A stretch of DNA of 64,000 nt from Selaginella moellendorffii. Taxonomy: Eukaryota; Streptophyta; Lycopodiopsida; Selaginellales; Selaginellaceae. The notes below the pieces were generated by a model that saw nothing but the letters and a program-made list of their open reading frames with translations, made no database searches and was not told the origin of the DNA. This document shows, in pieces, positions 44,901 to 54,830 of the stretch (the first letter of the stretch is position 1; each line of letters opens with the position of its first letter). A program made the translations under genes and the position numbers. The stretch spans positions 1,022,062 to 1,086,061 of the forward strand of contig NW_003314293.1 of the NCBI RefSeq assembly GCF_000143415.4. The letters are read 5' to 3'.

Positions 44901-45996
44901 TAATCTTTGAGGCAGAACAGGCTGGACGCTTGTACCCCATCATCACCCCTGAGTACGAGGACCTCCCAGATATGAGAAGAGCTAAACCGATCAGAGTGAT
45001 TCAAATGGAGAAAAAAACTGTCAACATTGATCCATTGATCCCAGAAAAACAATATGCTCGCCTCTACTGGTTCCGCCAACAAACCCTGGATGAACTCAAG
45101 TGGGATCCTGCAGAGTGGCATTGGAGAGGAACCACATGCAAGGACTTCTTCCAGTACGAGACCAAGCTGGGCCGAAAACTGATCAGGGTGCCAACTCGAT
45201 CCTCCCTCTTCCAAAAAGCAAAGGCCCAACAGATCCACTCCAGGAACCACTCACACTGCATCAACAAGATCTGGAAGGGGCACTGGTCAGCTAAGAACCG
45301 CTACTTCATGTGGTTGGCCCAACAAGAACGTGTTCCCTCTATGGCGGCCATACATCTCCCGAACACAGCCTGCAAGACCTGTGGCGCCACAGAAACACAG
45401 CGACACATCTTATAGGAATGTCCGGCAGCACAGGAAGTATGGGAAGGTGCAGCAGCAGTACTCAAACGAACGTCAACCGGAGGAGCTGCAATCACATACG
45501 AATTAGCGCTCTGGGGTAGCTTCATCCAGGGAAAAACAAAGAATCCTGATGCATGGAAGTGGAGACACAACGAGGCCCCACACTTTGATCAACTCAACCA
45601 AACCCAGACACACATTAAGCATCTCCACTAGGAGCTCTTCGATGTGCTTCGGGGATGCACACTAGCAGAGATATGGAAGGCTCGCTGGGCCAGGTTGTTC
45701 GATGACATGGACCCCTTGGCTTGAGAAACTATCTCAAAGGTTTGGTCCAAATTGATCGTCTCACTCACGGCCCGCCTGGACATACTGATCAAACGAGGCG
45801 AGGAAGGGAAGATAGCGAAGGAAAAGGAGTTGTGGCCATTTTTTAGAGGAAGAAGCGAGGCTGGAGAAGAAGAATGGACGTGGAAACCACCAATATGGAT
45901 TTGGCAGCACATGTTCAAAAACGACAGTACATGTACCTCCCTGAGTTGACAGAGTTCAACACCAGGAACTTTGGAAGCTTGGAGATCGGACATCAC
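41906..45996 (+). pseudogene. LINE ORF2 (endonuclease-RT-zinc knuckle), broken
   Basis: Endonuclease: LLNIYAPASR, ILAGDFNFVDHEEDK, then FSDHHPIRLTL (the SDH catalytic block) by 42345. RT: ALIPKKGDMSHLKNWRPISML, ILLDFEKAYDRVDW, SVHQGCPLAPYLF and AFADDTSLIVEG (catalytic FADD at about 43735-43760). Near 45370-45425 the knuckle CKTCGATETQRHIL then ECPAA matches the zf-RVT type found at the end of plant LINE ORF2. Frames shift near 42350, 43830 and 44215, with stops, so it cannot retrotranspose on its own. Confidence 0.88.
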
Positions 45997-46148
45997 AGAC
46001 TCGAGTACCAGTTCTACTTTGTCCCCCTCGTCCCACCCCCCCTAAAAATCTTGAAGAGCTCTTTCCCGGTTTCGAGTAGGTCGAAATCGGACTCTATGGT
46101 CTATAGAGGATAAATTAAAGCCCCATTGACAAAGGGCATAAATAAAAA
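45606..46148 (+). repeat. LINE 3' end, first tandem unit
   Basis: Starts CAGACACACATTAAGCATCT and is repeated from 46149 with a few dozen substitutions. Confidence 0.88.
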
Positions 46149-46666
46149 CTCAGACACACATTAAGCATCTCCACCAGGAGCTCTTTGATGTGCTTCGGGG
46201 ATGCACACTAGCAGAGATATGGAAGGCTCGCTGCACTAGGCTATTTGATGACACGGACCCCTCGGCTCAAGCAACTATCTCAAAGGTTTGGTCCAGATTG
46301 ATCGTCTCACTTGCGGCCCGCCTGGACACGCTGATCAAACGAGGCGAGGAAGGGAAGATAGTGAAGGAGAAGAAGCTATGGCCGTTTTTTAGAGGAAGAA
46401 GCGAGGCTGGAGAAGAAGAATGGACGTGGAAACCACCAATATGGATTTGGCAGCACATGTTCAAGAATGACGGTACGTGTACCTCTCCGAGTCAACAGAG
46501 TTCAACACCAGGAACTTCAGAAGCTTTGAGATCGGATGTCACGGACCCAAGTACCAGTTCTACTTTGTCCCCCTCGTCCCACCCCCCCTAAAAATCTTGA
46601 AGAGCTCTTTCCCGGTTTCGAGCAGGTCGAAATCAGTTTATAGAGGATAAATTAAAACCCCATTGA
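46149..46666 (+). repeat. LINE 3' end, second tandem unit
   Basis: Repeats 45606-46148 (FRGRSEAGEEEWTWKPPIWIW coding block in both). The units have diverged, so the doubling predates this insertion or was copied with it. Confidence 0.85.
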
Positions 46667-47131
46667 CAAAGGGTAAATAAAGCCGGCTACCAGAAGTCGC
46701 TTGATCTCCAACTTCATCTCTGAGTGAGCTACAAGGCTGAAACGTTGCATCTTTTGACAGACTGGTTTGGCTGACTCTGAAAGCACAATACTGTGCATGA
46801 TTGTGTCCATGGGAACTCCTAGAAGCTGGCTGTAGTCCCAAGCAAACATGTCCTTGAAACAGTGGAGGCAATCTAAGAGCTTTGCTGCGTTTGTTGAAGT
46901 AAATGATGTGGCAATAAAGACCAAGTCTTTATCATCACCTAGGAAAACAGCATGAACCTTGGAGTCTAGAAAAACCTTGGGCTTAGAGGGCTCATCTATC
47001 TTAGATTCCTCCTTGGCCTTGGAAACCAAAGAGTAGGGAGTGCCTTTTGCCTCTTGCATCATGGTGATTGCTTGCTGTGATAACCTGTCTACCCAAAAGT
47101 TTTCTTCAGGAGGGACACTTTGAAAATTCAC
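46667..47131 (-). pseudogene. Element C RT, N-terminal part
   Basis: AWDYSQLLGVPMDTIMHSIVLSESAKPVCQKMQRFS and KLEIKRLLVAGFIYPL are the usual start of a Tat/Athila-type RT. Upstream in the same frame is the tether of an RNase H domain. The LINE cuts the RT here. Confidence 0.85.
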
Positions 47132-47405
47132 CTGAGAGAACTCATCCTTCAGGTTGATCGCTTGCTGCCATAGCTCTTTTAGGTTCTCTTTGCGGACTTG
47201 GTATTCTCCAGTAAGTTGGCGTATGATGAGTTGCGCATCTCCAATGAAAGTGACTCATCTAAACTTGAGATCTGTGGCCAACTTCATGGCACTGATAGCT
47301 GCCAAGTACTCTGCTTCATTAGCTGATGTTGCTGGCAAAGTGATAGAGAGGTTGGCTACTTTGTTCTCCGCAGAATCAATCATCCAAACTCCAATGCCGG
47401 CACTC
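47100..47405 (-). pseudogene. Archaeal-type RNase H-like domain upstream of element C RT
   Basis: Minus strand: IDSAENKVANLSITLPATSANEAEYLAAISA, FIGDAQLIIRQLTGEYQ, then PPEENFWVDRLSQQA. The Asp in IDSA, Glu in NEAEY and Asp in GDAQ fit the catalytic residues of the second RNase H (aRNH) of Tat-lineage retrotransposons. One stop lies near 47257. In most Tat elements this domain lies after RT; here it precedes it in the same frame. Confidence 0.7.
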
Positions 47406-48324
47406 TGATCAAGATGCTTCTTTGCAGGGTCATCAAGAAAGACATTGTATACTATTCTGTAAAATCTAGTTGCGATCTAACGGTTGGATCTCCAGAAAAC
47501 TCAAAAAAATCTCGCGCATATCAGAATATTCTAGGAATATACTCCTATGTGCCCCTTAAAATAGCATGCGGCCCCACGCCATTCAAGAGATAACGCCAGA
47601 TGACGCCGAGCATTTTTTGGTGCATTTTTTGGGATTTTTTGTATACCATTCTTTATTTAGTTGAACATCTGGCATTTTTGGAAATACAAGATGCTTTGGA
47701 ATATCCAATCATGCATGGTGTAAATATAGCGAGGGTATTAAATGATATCCCAATCATGATCTTTTTTTTGGATTTCGCGTGCATGCAGTCCGAGGAATGA
47801 TGACGTTGCGGATTTCTTTTGGATTTCACGTGCATGCATGCGCGCGGCGATCCAGAAATTAATGGTGGCGCCCAAGTCCGAGGAATGATGACATGGCGGG
47901 ATTACCAACCGTCGTGACATTTCGCGCGTGTGAGGTTAGGTTTTGCATTTTGCTTCGTACTCGCGCTCGCATCGCACTCCCACTCGCGATCACGCTCACA
48001 TTCGCGCTCATCTACCTTCTGTACAGGTTTCTCGTGTGCATCGGCGTCCACTCGCGCTTGCATCACACTCGTGCTCGCATCGCGCTCGCATCGAGCTCGT
48101 GTGCATCGGCATCCACTTCAAGACACACCCAGTTTGTAACTTCGCCGCCAACTCCGCCGCCCACTCCGCCACCCACACGCAGCCCACTTGGCGTCCCGGG
48201 AGATTTCAGCACCACTCTCCAACTGTAAGTGGCAGAGTAGCTTTGCTGCTACGATCCGCTGCACACACAGTGCACATTTGCCAGCGAGTCCGGCTTCGAT
48301 TGTCACGCCTCCATTCGGCTTTAA
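47406..48324 (+). promoter_or_regulatory. Presumed promoter and leader of the ParB-like gene, copy 2
   Basis: No conserved coding. Contains a palindrome (47561-47582), a duplicated TCCGAGGAATGATGAC block (47788-47803 and 47876-47891) and a CTCGC-rich stretch (47955-48115) reminiscent of the GC-rich repeat between the divergent genes of copy 1. Assignment as promoter rests on position only. Confidence 0.4.
47561..47582. repeat. 22-bp palindrome
   Basis: ATAGCATGCGGCCCCACG and on; counterpart of 10247-10268. Confidence 0.85.
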
Positions 48325-48327
48325 ATG

Positions 48328-48566
48328 GTAAGTCTTTTAGGCCAAGTAGAAAATGGCATGAGGCCACATGCCATTCAGTAGCAACATTGGCATGCACCGA
48401 TTGGGCTCTCAAGTGCAATCCGGTTACAGATGGCGTGTAGCCTCATGCCATCTTAGGATGCAGCCTCAAGACATCTGATGCAGTGGTGAATGGCGTGTGG
48501 CCTCACGTTATTTCCAGCTGCTAGCTTTTCATCTGTCAGCTCTAATTGTTGTGCATTTCTGAACAG
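48328..48566 (+). other. First intron of the ParB-like gene with three palindromes
   Basis: GTAAGT...GAACAG, 239 nt, phase 0 directly after the start codon. Palindromes at 48353-48374, 48430-48451 and 48490-48511. The three-palindrome arrangement mirrors the DUF7869 gene leader (8554-8743). Confidence 0.65.
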
Positions 48567-49744
48567 GCGAGGAATTGCGTTCTTCTTCCAGCCACTGTCA
48601 ATGTGGATGCAGAGAAGGGGGAGGAGCTCACCAGTTGGACTTTTGGGATGGAAGGCGAGGATCTGAGGCTGTACAACACAGATGGTGGGAGAAAAGAATG
48701 CATGGGGATCCTCATCCAAGTGATAGACACTCCATGCAGTTCCATGCAAGAATATGGACTGGCACTTGTGGTAGAGACAGCGTTCGCCTTCAAGATCCAC
48801 CTTGCACATCCTAGCGGCTTCCCGGAGGGGGGCAGCAGCTATGAGGAATTCCTAGAGGGAGCTAGGGAGAGGTTGTCCAGGAGGCCCACAATTTCAAAGA
48901 CGCTGCGGGTCTATGAAGATCACATGGAATCCACGGACCTCACCTACGGCGATGTTCAAAAACTATATTCCAACATTGAGCTGTTGAGAGTGCCTCCAGT
49001 TCGCGAAGCGAAGGGGAAGGGGGTCGATCTGGAAACTACCCCGAAGCAGAAAGGGTGGTCAAGCTCAAGCCGACGTCCGACTCTTTTGCTGCAAAAAAGA
49101 AGCTACTCGGTGATGCCATTGCCTCGGGTTCGAACACTACACCCACCAAAAGGAAGAGCCGCAAAAAGCAGAAAGAGCAAGAAAAGGCAGCAAAAATCGT
49201 CGCAGATAATAGTACTTGTTACTATTCTAACAAAGTATATACAATCGACGTGAGCCGTATCGACATCCAAAGCAAATACAACCACAGGCTAGTATTTGAT
49301 GAGTGGGTGGAGAAACTGAAGCAGAAGATGCTAGCAAGTCCAGTAACACCCGACATCGCAGACGTGATCCCCTACTACCGAACAATAAAGGGCGAGACGA
49401 GGTTTCCAGACTTGATCAATAGGAAGGTGTTGGACGATCAGAACATCCGGTTCTATGCCGTCTCCGGGCAGCATTCTAGCTTGGTGATGCAAGAGATAGT
49501 TGTGGATATTATGGTGGGCGAGGAGGTGAAGAAAGTCTTCAAGACAAGAGTTGTCCGCCTGATAAAAGGCAACTCGCCCCTCCGATCTATCATATACATC
49601 TCCCACGCGCAGAATGTCAAGCAAGAAACGTGCTACAAATCGGGTCTGCACGAGACATTGGCACGAACAAGGAAGCTCTGGGTTCAACTGAAGAAGCCAC
49701 AAAAACCAGGAAAAGGACGTGCACTAGCAACTAGCGCCTGGCAG

Positions 49745-49798
49745 GTAAGCCTCGTTGCATGTGGCATAGCATATGGCCTCACGCCATTTCCATTGCAG
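49745..49798 (+). other. 54-nt open intron with palindrome
   Basis: Counterpart of 11476-11529; palindrome at 49766-49787. Confidence 0.6.
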
Positions 49799-52700
49799 GA
49801 ATTCTTGAATCTTCTCTCGAAAACACTGGGGGTCAATGACACACTCAGCATCCATAACATTCTACTCGCGACAAAAGTTGTTTTTGACAAATGGGTAGAT
49901 GTGCTGAGGAGGTACCATGACGGGGAGTTGCTAAACTCAATGGGTGTGGAGGACGGCCGGAAGCCCAATGATTTGAAGCTCAACGCCTTGCGTTTCTCGC
50001 GGTCTCTAGACGACGACGACCTTCTGACAGTGGCTAATGCTCTTCTACGTGGTGAGGTAGTCTTCAACAAGACCAAAATGACTCCCGGCCATATTATGAC
50101 ATACGAGGACTTGTGCACGACTCTGAGAGCTCGTGCGCTATTGAAGGATTGGATCTTCGAGCAAGTGGCCGTGGAGAGGGTGAGCATCGACACCACGCAA
50201 GAGATGATGGAAGAGCTAGAGTTGTCAAATGAAGACATCGACGAGTACGTGAAGGGGGCCCCCAAGTTCATCGATCTGCTGCGGGATGCCACGAAAAGTA
50301 AAGCTGAGAAGTTGGATCAGTATCCAAATTTCATTAAGAGGGATGTCGACCGCCGGCTTCAGAAACAGCTCAACCCCGCAGCAGAGGCCTATCGAGAACC
50401 TTACCGGGTATACGTGAATTCAGATGAGGATCAAAGGTGGAGGAGCATCGTTTCCTGCGGAGATGAGCAGGTCAAGAACATCTTTTGTGTGATGGACTTC
50501 ACAAACGAGGAGATCACTCATGCAGATGAAGTCAGCTCCATCATTAACTTAATGGTGGGACTTGCGGAGGTGGAATCTTCAGTCCACTATATGATCTATG
50601 ACTCCGAATCCTATCTCAAGTTCTAGAAGGCCTTGAACGAGGTGAAGGCTCGGTTGAAAGGCAAGGAGATGTAGGAGATCCATGGGATAATGGCTAAGAA
50701 GAAGATACCGACGAATGTCCGCATCTTCACACTCGCCCTTGTTATTGGTCCTGCAGCAGAGTGGGACTGGAGTGACTTCCCAGCTTCGTTCAACAAGGCC
50801 TATCGAATTGATCTGAGGGAGGTCAATTTACCCATGCCTGAGGAACTGAAGACGGCTATGGAGCTTTTGAATCCAAAGAAAGCTCCAGGTGCAGCATGGG
50901 AAATGCTCAACTGGGTCTTCAACGCAATAGCCGGTGGGTCACCTGCTTCCGACTCCAAGGGCAAATGCGTTATCGAGTACAATTGCGGCGGACTATTCTT
51001 TCGAGCCGCACTACTCAAGGGTGTCCCGTGTGTTGCGGTGACAAACTCCATTGAAGAGGTGACTTCGAAGGAGCATATAATTACAGTTGCCAAAGAAAAA
51101 CAGTATCTTCTCTGCGAACTTGGTGAGTACGCACTTTAAGTTTAAATGTTATCTCACAAGCTCTATATGCAGGAGCGTGGCCAGCCCCAGATGCTGAAAC
51201 GGCGTTAACAGCTACTGTTGAAGATACCCATGTTGGGCCGAGCTCACAACCTGCACAAGGTAAGGTCACGTGAGGCCTCACGCCATTTTGATTATAGATC
51301 GTTGTGAATATTCAGACACGAGGACTGAAAAGCGCACTGGTAGCGCGTCGAAGAAGGACAAACAGACAAGCAATAGGAAAAAAGGAGGTACAAATTATAT
51401 TTGCAATGGCGTGTGGTCTCATGCCATTCCTTGCAGGAGACACTTCTTCAAAGGCAAAACAGGCAAGCACCAACCAAGCTCAAACTGACAGTGGTCATAA
51501 AAAGCGAAAGCACGTTGGACAGTCGTCGGGATCAGAGGCGTTTGATTCGAAAAGGAAGAAGGGCAACGAAAAGATGATAGGTAATGCCTCGCGGTTATGG
51601 CGTGTGTGCTCATGCCATTCATTGCAGATCAAGGGCTGAGTGAAAGCAGCCAGTCACCACCTCCTGACTCAGATTCCTATGGCGGACTCCCCTTCCCCAA
51701 TCTCAATGGAGAGGTACAATGGATGAGGGATGCTTTTCAAGTTAGGGCCACGTTTTTCTCATCTCGTCGTCTTCGAAGGGTGCAAGAACGTGCAGAAACC
51801 ATGTTAAGACAGTCGGGTGAGGATACGGTCCTAGGTCATGCACTAAAACAGGCTATGGATGTCTTGTATTTTGAGATGGAGACTCGGCCAGATGATTTTC
51901 CCAAGATGGTCCTGGAAGAACAAGCCATCCAGCCTGAGCAGCCTATGGAAGAAATGCAGGAGGGGGATGAGGAGCTAGAGAAAGATAATGAGCAGGAAGA
52001 GCAGAAGGACGAAGAGGAGGAGAAAGAAGAGGAGGACGAAGAAGAGGAGGACGAAGAGGACTTGGATGGTCCTCACAATGGTGACGATCACAATAACGAC
52101 GACGACGATGATGACGACGATGGCCAGCCTAAGGTGGCCAAAGAGTAGCGGAGGAAGGTCATACAAGACAAACCATCAGGTAAATAATAGTACATCCATT
52201 CCTAACCTTTTACCATTTCTAACATTGTCCATGTAGGTCGCAGAGCAAATGGTAAGTAGAGATTATTCAGTTGAATTAAGATACAAACTCTAGCCTTTAG
52301 TGTCGAGGAAGGATAGTGCCAAGCAAGGGTCGAAACGTATGTCCAATCCTTCAGAATCAGCAGTGCGCCCAAGTGATATCGGTCCTAGTTCCTCAATAGC
52401 AGTTGATGGTAAATACAGTATAGTCGATTCAATGTGCTAATGAGTTTGTTTTTAGTAGCACGGGAGGATACCATCTCAATCGAAGGGAGATATTTGGACA
52501 TGCATATGGATCCGCCAGTGGACTCTACTTGCCTGCAAGAGTTATCAGAGCTGGTGGAGGCTATTATCCATATCAACGCCAAACAAGCTGACCATGCTCC
52601 ACTTGATGCTACCCATACCACTGAGTCAATCTTGTCCACGTATCCAACTGACGGTGACCAGGCGCCATTGGACCCGCATGAGGCCGCCCCAGCCGCCGAG

Positions 52701-52832
52701 CCGGTCGTATCCTCATTTCCAACGAACTCAACGTGTGCCCAATCGTCTGACTACGTGCCGTTGGAACCTCCCTACACCGCCCCTACTGCCTGTTCGGTCA
52801 TGTCCACTTTGCTAACGGAGGCACCAGCTGAA

Positions 52833-52854
52833 ATGGCGTGTGATCACACGCCAT
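52833..52854. repeat. Perfect 22-bp palindrome inside an exon
   Basis: ATGGCGTGTGATCACACGCC and on, every base paired. In frame it encodes part of EMACDHTPS. Confidence 0.9.
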
Positions 52855-52907
52855 CGGAACCACCCCATGCCACTGTTGAGCCAATTGTACCAGAGTCTAC
52901 AGCTGAA

Positions 52908-52929
52908 ATGGCATGTGCCCACACGCCAT
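52908..52929. repeat. 22-bp palindrome inside an exon
   Basis: ATGGCATGTGCCCACACG and on; in frame it encodes part of EMACAHTPS, 25 codons after the previous one. Confidence 0.88.
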
Positions 52930-53087
52930 CGGATGCGATTGACCCCACATTGCAGAGGAGAGTATTTCCGCCCTTCACGTTTCCTCGACCAAAACCCTCT
53001 CAACGACCATCGGGAGCACCATTCCCTAATATTGTAGATGGTAAAATTGACTTGTACCATTTTTTATGCTGACGCATTTCATTTCAG

Positions 53088-53950
53088 AGTTACGGCGAAG
53101 GTACTGTATCGTTTTTGATCTGAACGGTGTCCTTTTCTCCCATGAGCGTGGTTCGTCCTCGAATGTCACTGCACCCTCCAAATCCTGCGGTCGCAAGTTG
53201 GTCAAAAGAGACAGATTCACATTAATCACACGGGAGAAACTGCGGGATCTAATATTGACCATGCGACACTTAAAACAGAGGGCCGGGTTCAATTTGCAAT
53301 TGGGAGTTTGGACATCCATGATGCGCCACAATGCATTAACGTTGCTACAGATGATGCACGATCAGACGCGAATAATATTACCATTTGACTTTCTCCTAAT
53401 GCAGGAGGATTGCTTGACTATGGTCCATGTGAGGGGTAGCAAGCCCATCTTCGTCAAGCCAGAGGCTGTAGTGATGAACCGGACTGCTAGGTCAAATGAA
53501 ATCCTCATCATCGATGACTCGCCGATTAAAACTGCAGCGAACACGCACACATATGCAGTGCACCCCATCTCTTGCAGTATGGAAACTAGGGAGAAGAAAC
53601 CATATGTTCTGGGGGACCTTGCAAAACGGCTTGGAGCGATGGTGATAGAGAACCGGCCAGTCTAGGAGGTGGCTGCAGAAATCAACCAAATGGCAGATGG
53701 AACGGTATATCAGAAGCCATTTGATCGGACAGACACCAGTCATCATTTATGGCATGTATATTGTCTAGCCAAGCACTATCCGCATCTCCATAATCTGCTC
53801 AACCAGATGGGTTCTTCGACCACTGAACATGAGCGTGGACGTATTAGAGAAGAGATGGCATTACTATTGGGTTTAAATCCTGATAGTGTGGAGAGTGATG
53901 AAATTCCAAGATTATTGTATAGGCATTGGAGGCAAAAAATAACAGTCTGA
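53088..53950 (+). pseudogene. HAD/FCP1-like phosphatase exon of the ParB-like gene
   Basis: Residues from RYCIVFDLNGVLFSHERG carry motif I, with Asn in place of the acid/base Asp (DxD becomes DxN); GVWTSMMRHN is motif II, a Lys-containing region (KPIFVKPEA) may be motif III, and NEILIIDDSPIKTA is motif IV. The pattern is that of NLI-interacting-factor/FCP1/SCP phosphatases, which act on phosphoserine or phosphothreonine. The Asn substitution suggests weak or no catalysis. TAG at 53663-53665 interrupts an otherwise continuous frame to TGA 53948-53950 (QNMADGTVYQKPFDR-type tail). It is joined to the preceding exon by a 47-nt phase-1 intron and is entirely missing from copy 1. Confidence 0.72.
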
Positions 53951-53984
53951 GATGGCATGTATTTATTTAAAAATGTAACTTATT

Positions 53985-54006
53985 ATGGCATGGGGTTCCA
54001 TGCCAT
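53985..54006. repeat. 22-bp palindrome, 3' of the ParB-like gene
   Basis: ATGGCATGGGGTTCCATG and on, 35 bp after the stop; a half-palindrome ATGGCATGT sits at the stop itself (53952). Confidence 0.85.
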
Positions 54007-54369
54007 TGTATTAATATTAAAAGACAATTCTTTGAGAGGATTTGCATTATACTAGAAGTGTTACAGCATGTTATTGGAAGTCTACGAAGTTGTTTTATTA
54101 ATAAGGGGAAAGTAAAGATTGAATGGGGACTTGGGCTCCACCTAGACTCGGAGCAACTGAGCCAATATTAAAAGGATGGAAAGAAATTGGACGACGATGA
54201 CAAGGAGAAGAGAGAGGTGAAGCAGTGGCAGGAGGAGGAGAAGTGATTGAGTAGACATTTCCTTGTTTAAAATAAAATGGCATGTGCCTCAATGCAGTTG
54301 AATTTTGTTATATTTATATACTATATAAAGGTTTGGAAACCTTATTTTACAAGTGGGATAATGACAATT

Positions 54370-54392
54370 CCCACTTTAACGAAATAGAGCTT
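54370..54392 (-). repeat. Right TIR of TIR element copy 2
   Basis: CCCACTTTAACGAAATAGAG and on, identical to 14678-14700. Confidence 0.88.
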
Positions 54393-54830
54393 TTATGAGC
54401 ACCCTGCCGCAACGAAAAGAGGTCAACAAGTAGCTGACTTGTGGGTTTTTCCTCAACGAAACATTCTCTGAAAGAAGCAAGTAGTGTCTAAAAGTCTGTT
54501 CGGTCCTCTAGGAGGAGAGAATCTACCCAAGTTGCTGCTTTGCCTTCAAGAGACTGCAAGAAGTCACGGCACATACAATCATCATCGACGATCATGTTTG
54601 TGGTGCAGTAATAATCAAAATGACTGATATGTGATGTTGGAGAGACTGTTTTAACACCTAAGAAGGTCGGCAGATCACTCCCCTTCTGCAAAACATGGAG
54701 CTGAGGTCAAGCTAAAAGTGGCTGTGCCATAGCTCATAGATTTAAGTCACTAGAATTTGCAAGAGGACTTGGCTTGAGAAGGTGTAGTGTCATACCTAAA
54801 CTGCCTTTGGATGTTAGAAAGTTTACTTCG
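54393..54830 (-). pseudogene. Element C gag remnant
   Basis: Minus strand: DLPTFLGVKTVSPTSHISHFDYY, CMCRDFLQSLEGKAATWVDSL and LFSLRQGAH match the plant Ty3/gypsy gag (capsid) pattern. It stops at the right end of the TIR element copy 2. Confidence 0.7.

Larger units (their letters stand above)
41887..46666 (+). mobile_element. L1-type LINE, 5'-truncated, in element C RT
   Basis: It is bounded by a 12-bp target duplication, CAAAGGGTAAAT (41875-41886 and 46667-46678), whose CAAAGGG is also LINE 3' sequence, so the edges are uncertain by a few bases. It codes for the endonuclease end, RT and a C-terminal zinc knuckle. The last 0.53 kb is tandemly repeated (about 45606-46148 and 46149-46666). 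No poly(A) tail; it ends AAATTAAAACCCCATTGA. The 5' end carries an inverted copy of target DNA. Confidence 0.9.
48325..53950 (+). pseudogene. ParB/Srx-like and HAD/FCP1-like multidomain gene, copy 2 (nearly full length)
   Basis: ATG at 48325-48327 ends exon 1 (donor GTAAGT); exon 2 starts at 48567 (ARNCVLLPATVNVD). After about 160 residues and a frame change at 48990-49055 come a Lys-rich stretch and the ParB-like domain (YTIDVSRIDI, VEKLKQKML, VIPYYRT, FYAVSGQHSSLVMQEI). A helical region, CVIEYNCGGLFFRAALLKG (faintly like methyltransferase motif I), basic and Glu/Asp-rich linkers, and a Pro/Ser-rich segment follow. The last exon (53088-53950) has HAD/FCP1 motifs: FDLNGVLF (Asn replaces the second Asp), WTSM, and ILIIDDSP. 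Stops: TAG 50624-50626, 50672-50674, 52146-52148 and 53663-53665. Introns at 51123-51172, 51260-51297, 51388-51436, 51581-51627, 52180-52236, 52252-52300, 52409-52455 and 53041-53087 are all phase 1. Function unknown; a role in element DNA handling is a guess. Confidence 0.72.
47406..54392 (+). mobile_element. TIR element copy 2, left-truncated
   Basis: From 47407 it follows copy 1 (10093-10270, then 10990-11067, then 11072-14700). It ends with the same TIR (54370-54392). The left TIR and the DUF7869 gene are absent; the left edge is in element C RNase H and the right edge in element C gag, so a deletion removed both the element's left part and C's gag-protease. It retains 1.4 kb of the ParB-like gene lost from copy 1 and the leader and first exons missing there. 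Confidence 0.88.

Noticed and set aside
48008-48440. His/Arg/Ser-rich upstream frame as a coding gene
   Set aside because: Low complexity from a CTCGC-rich leader, crosses the strong ATG|GTAAGT boundary, and has no counterpart in copy 1.
54488-54691. Independent host gene
   Set aside because: Matches gag of element C and stops at the transposon edge.
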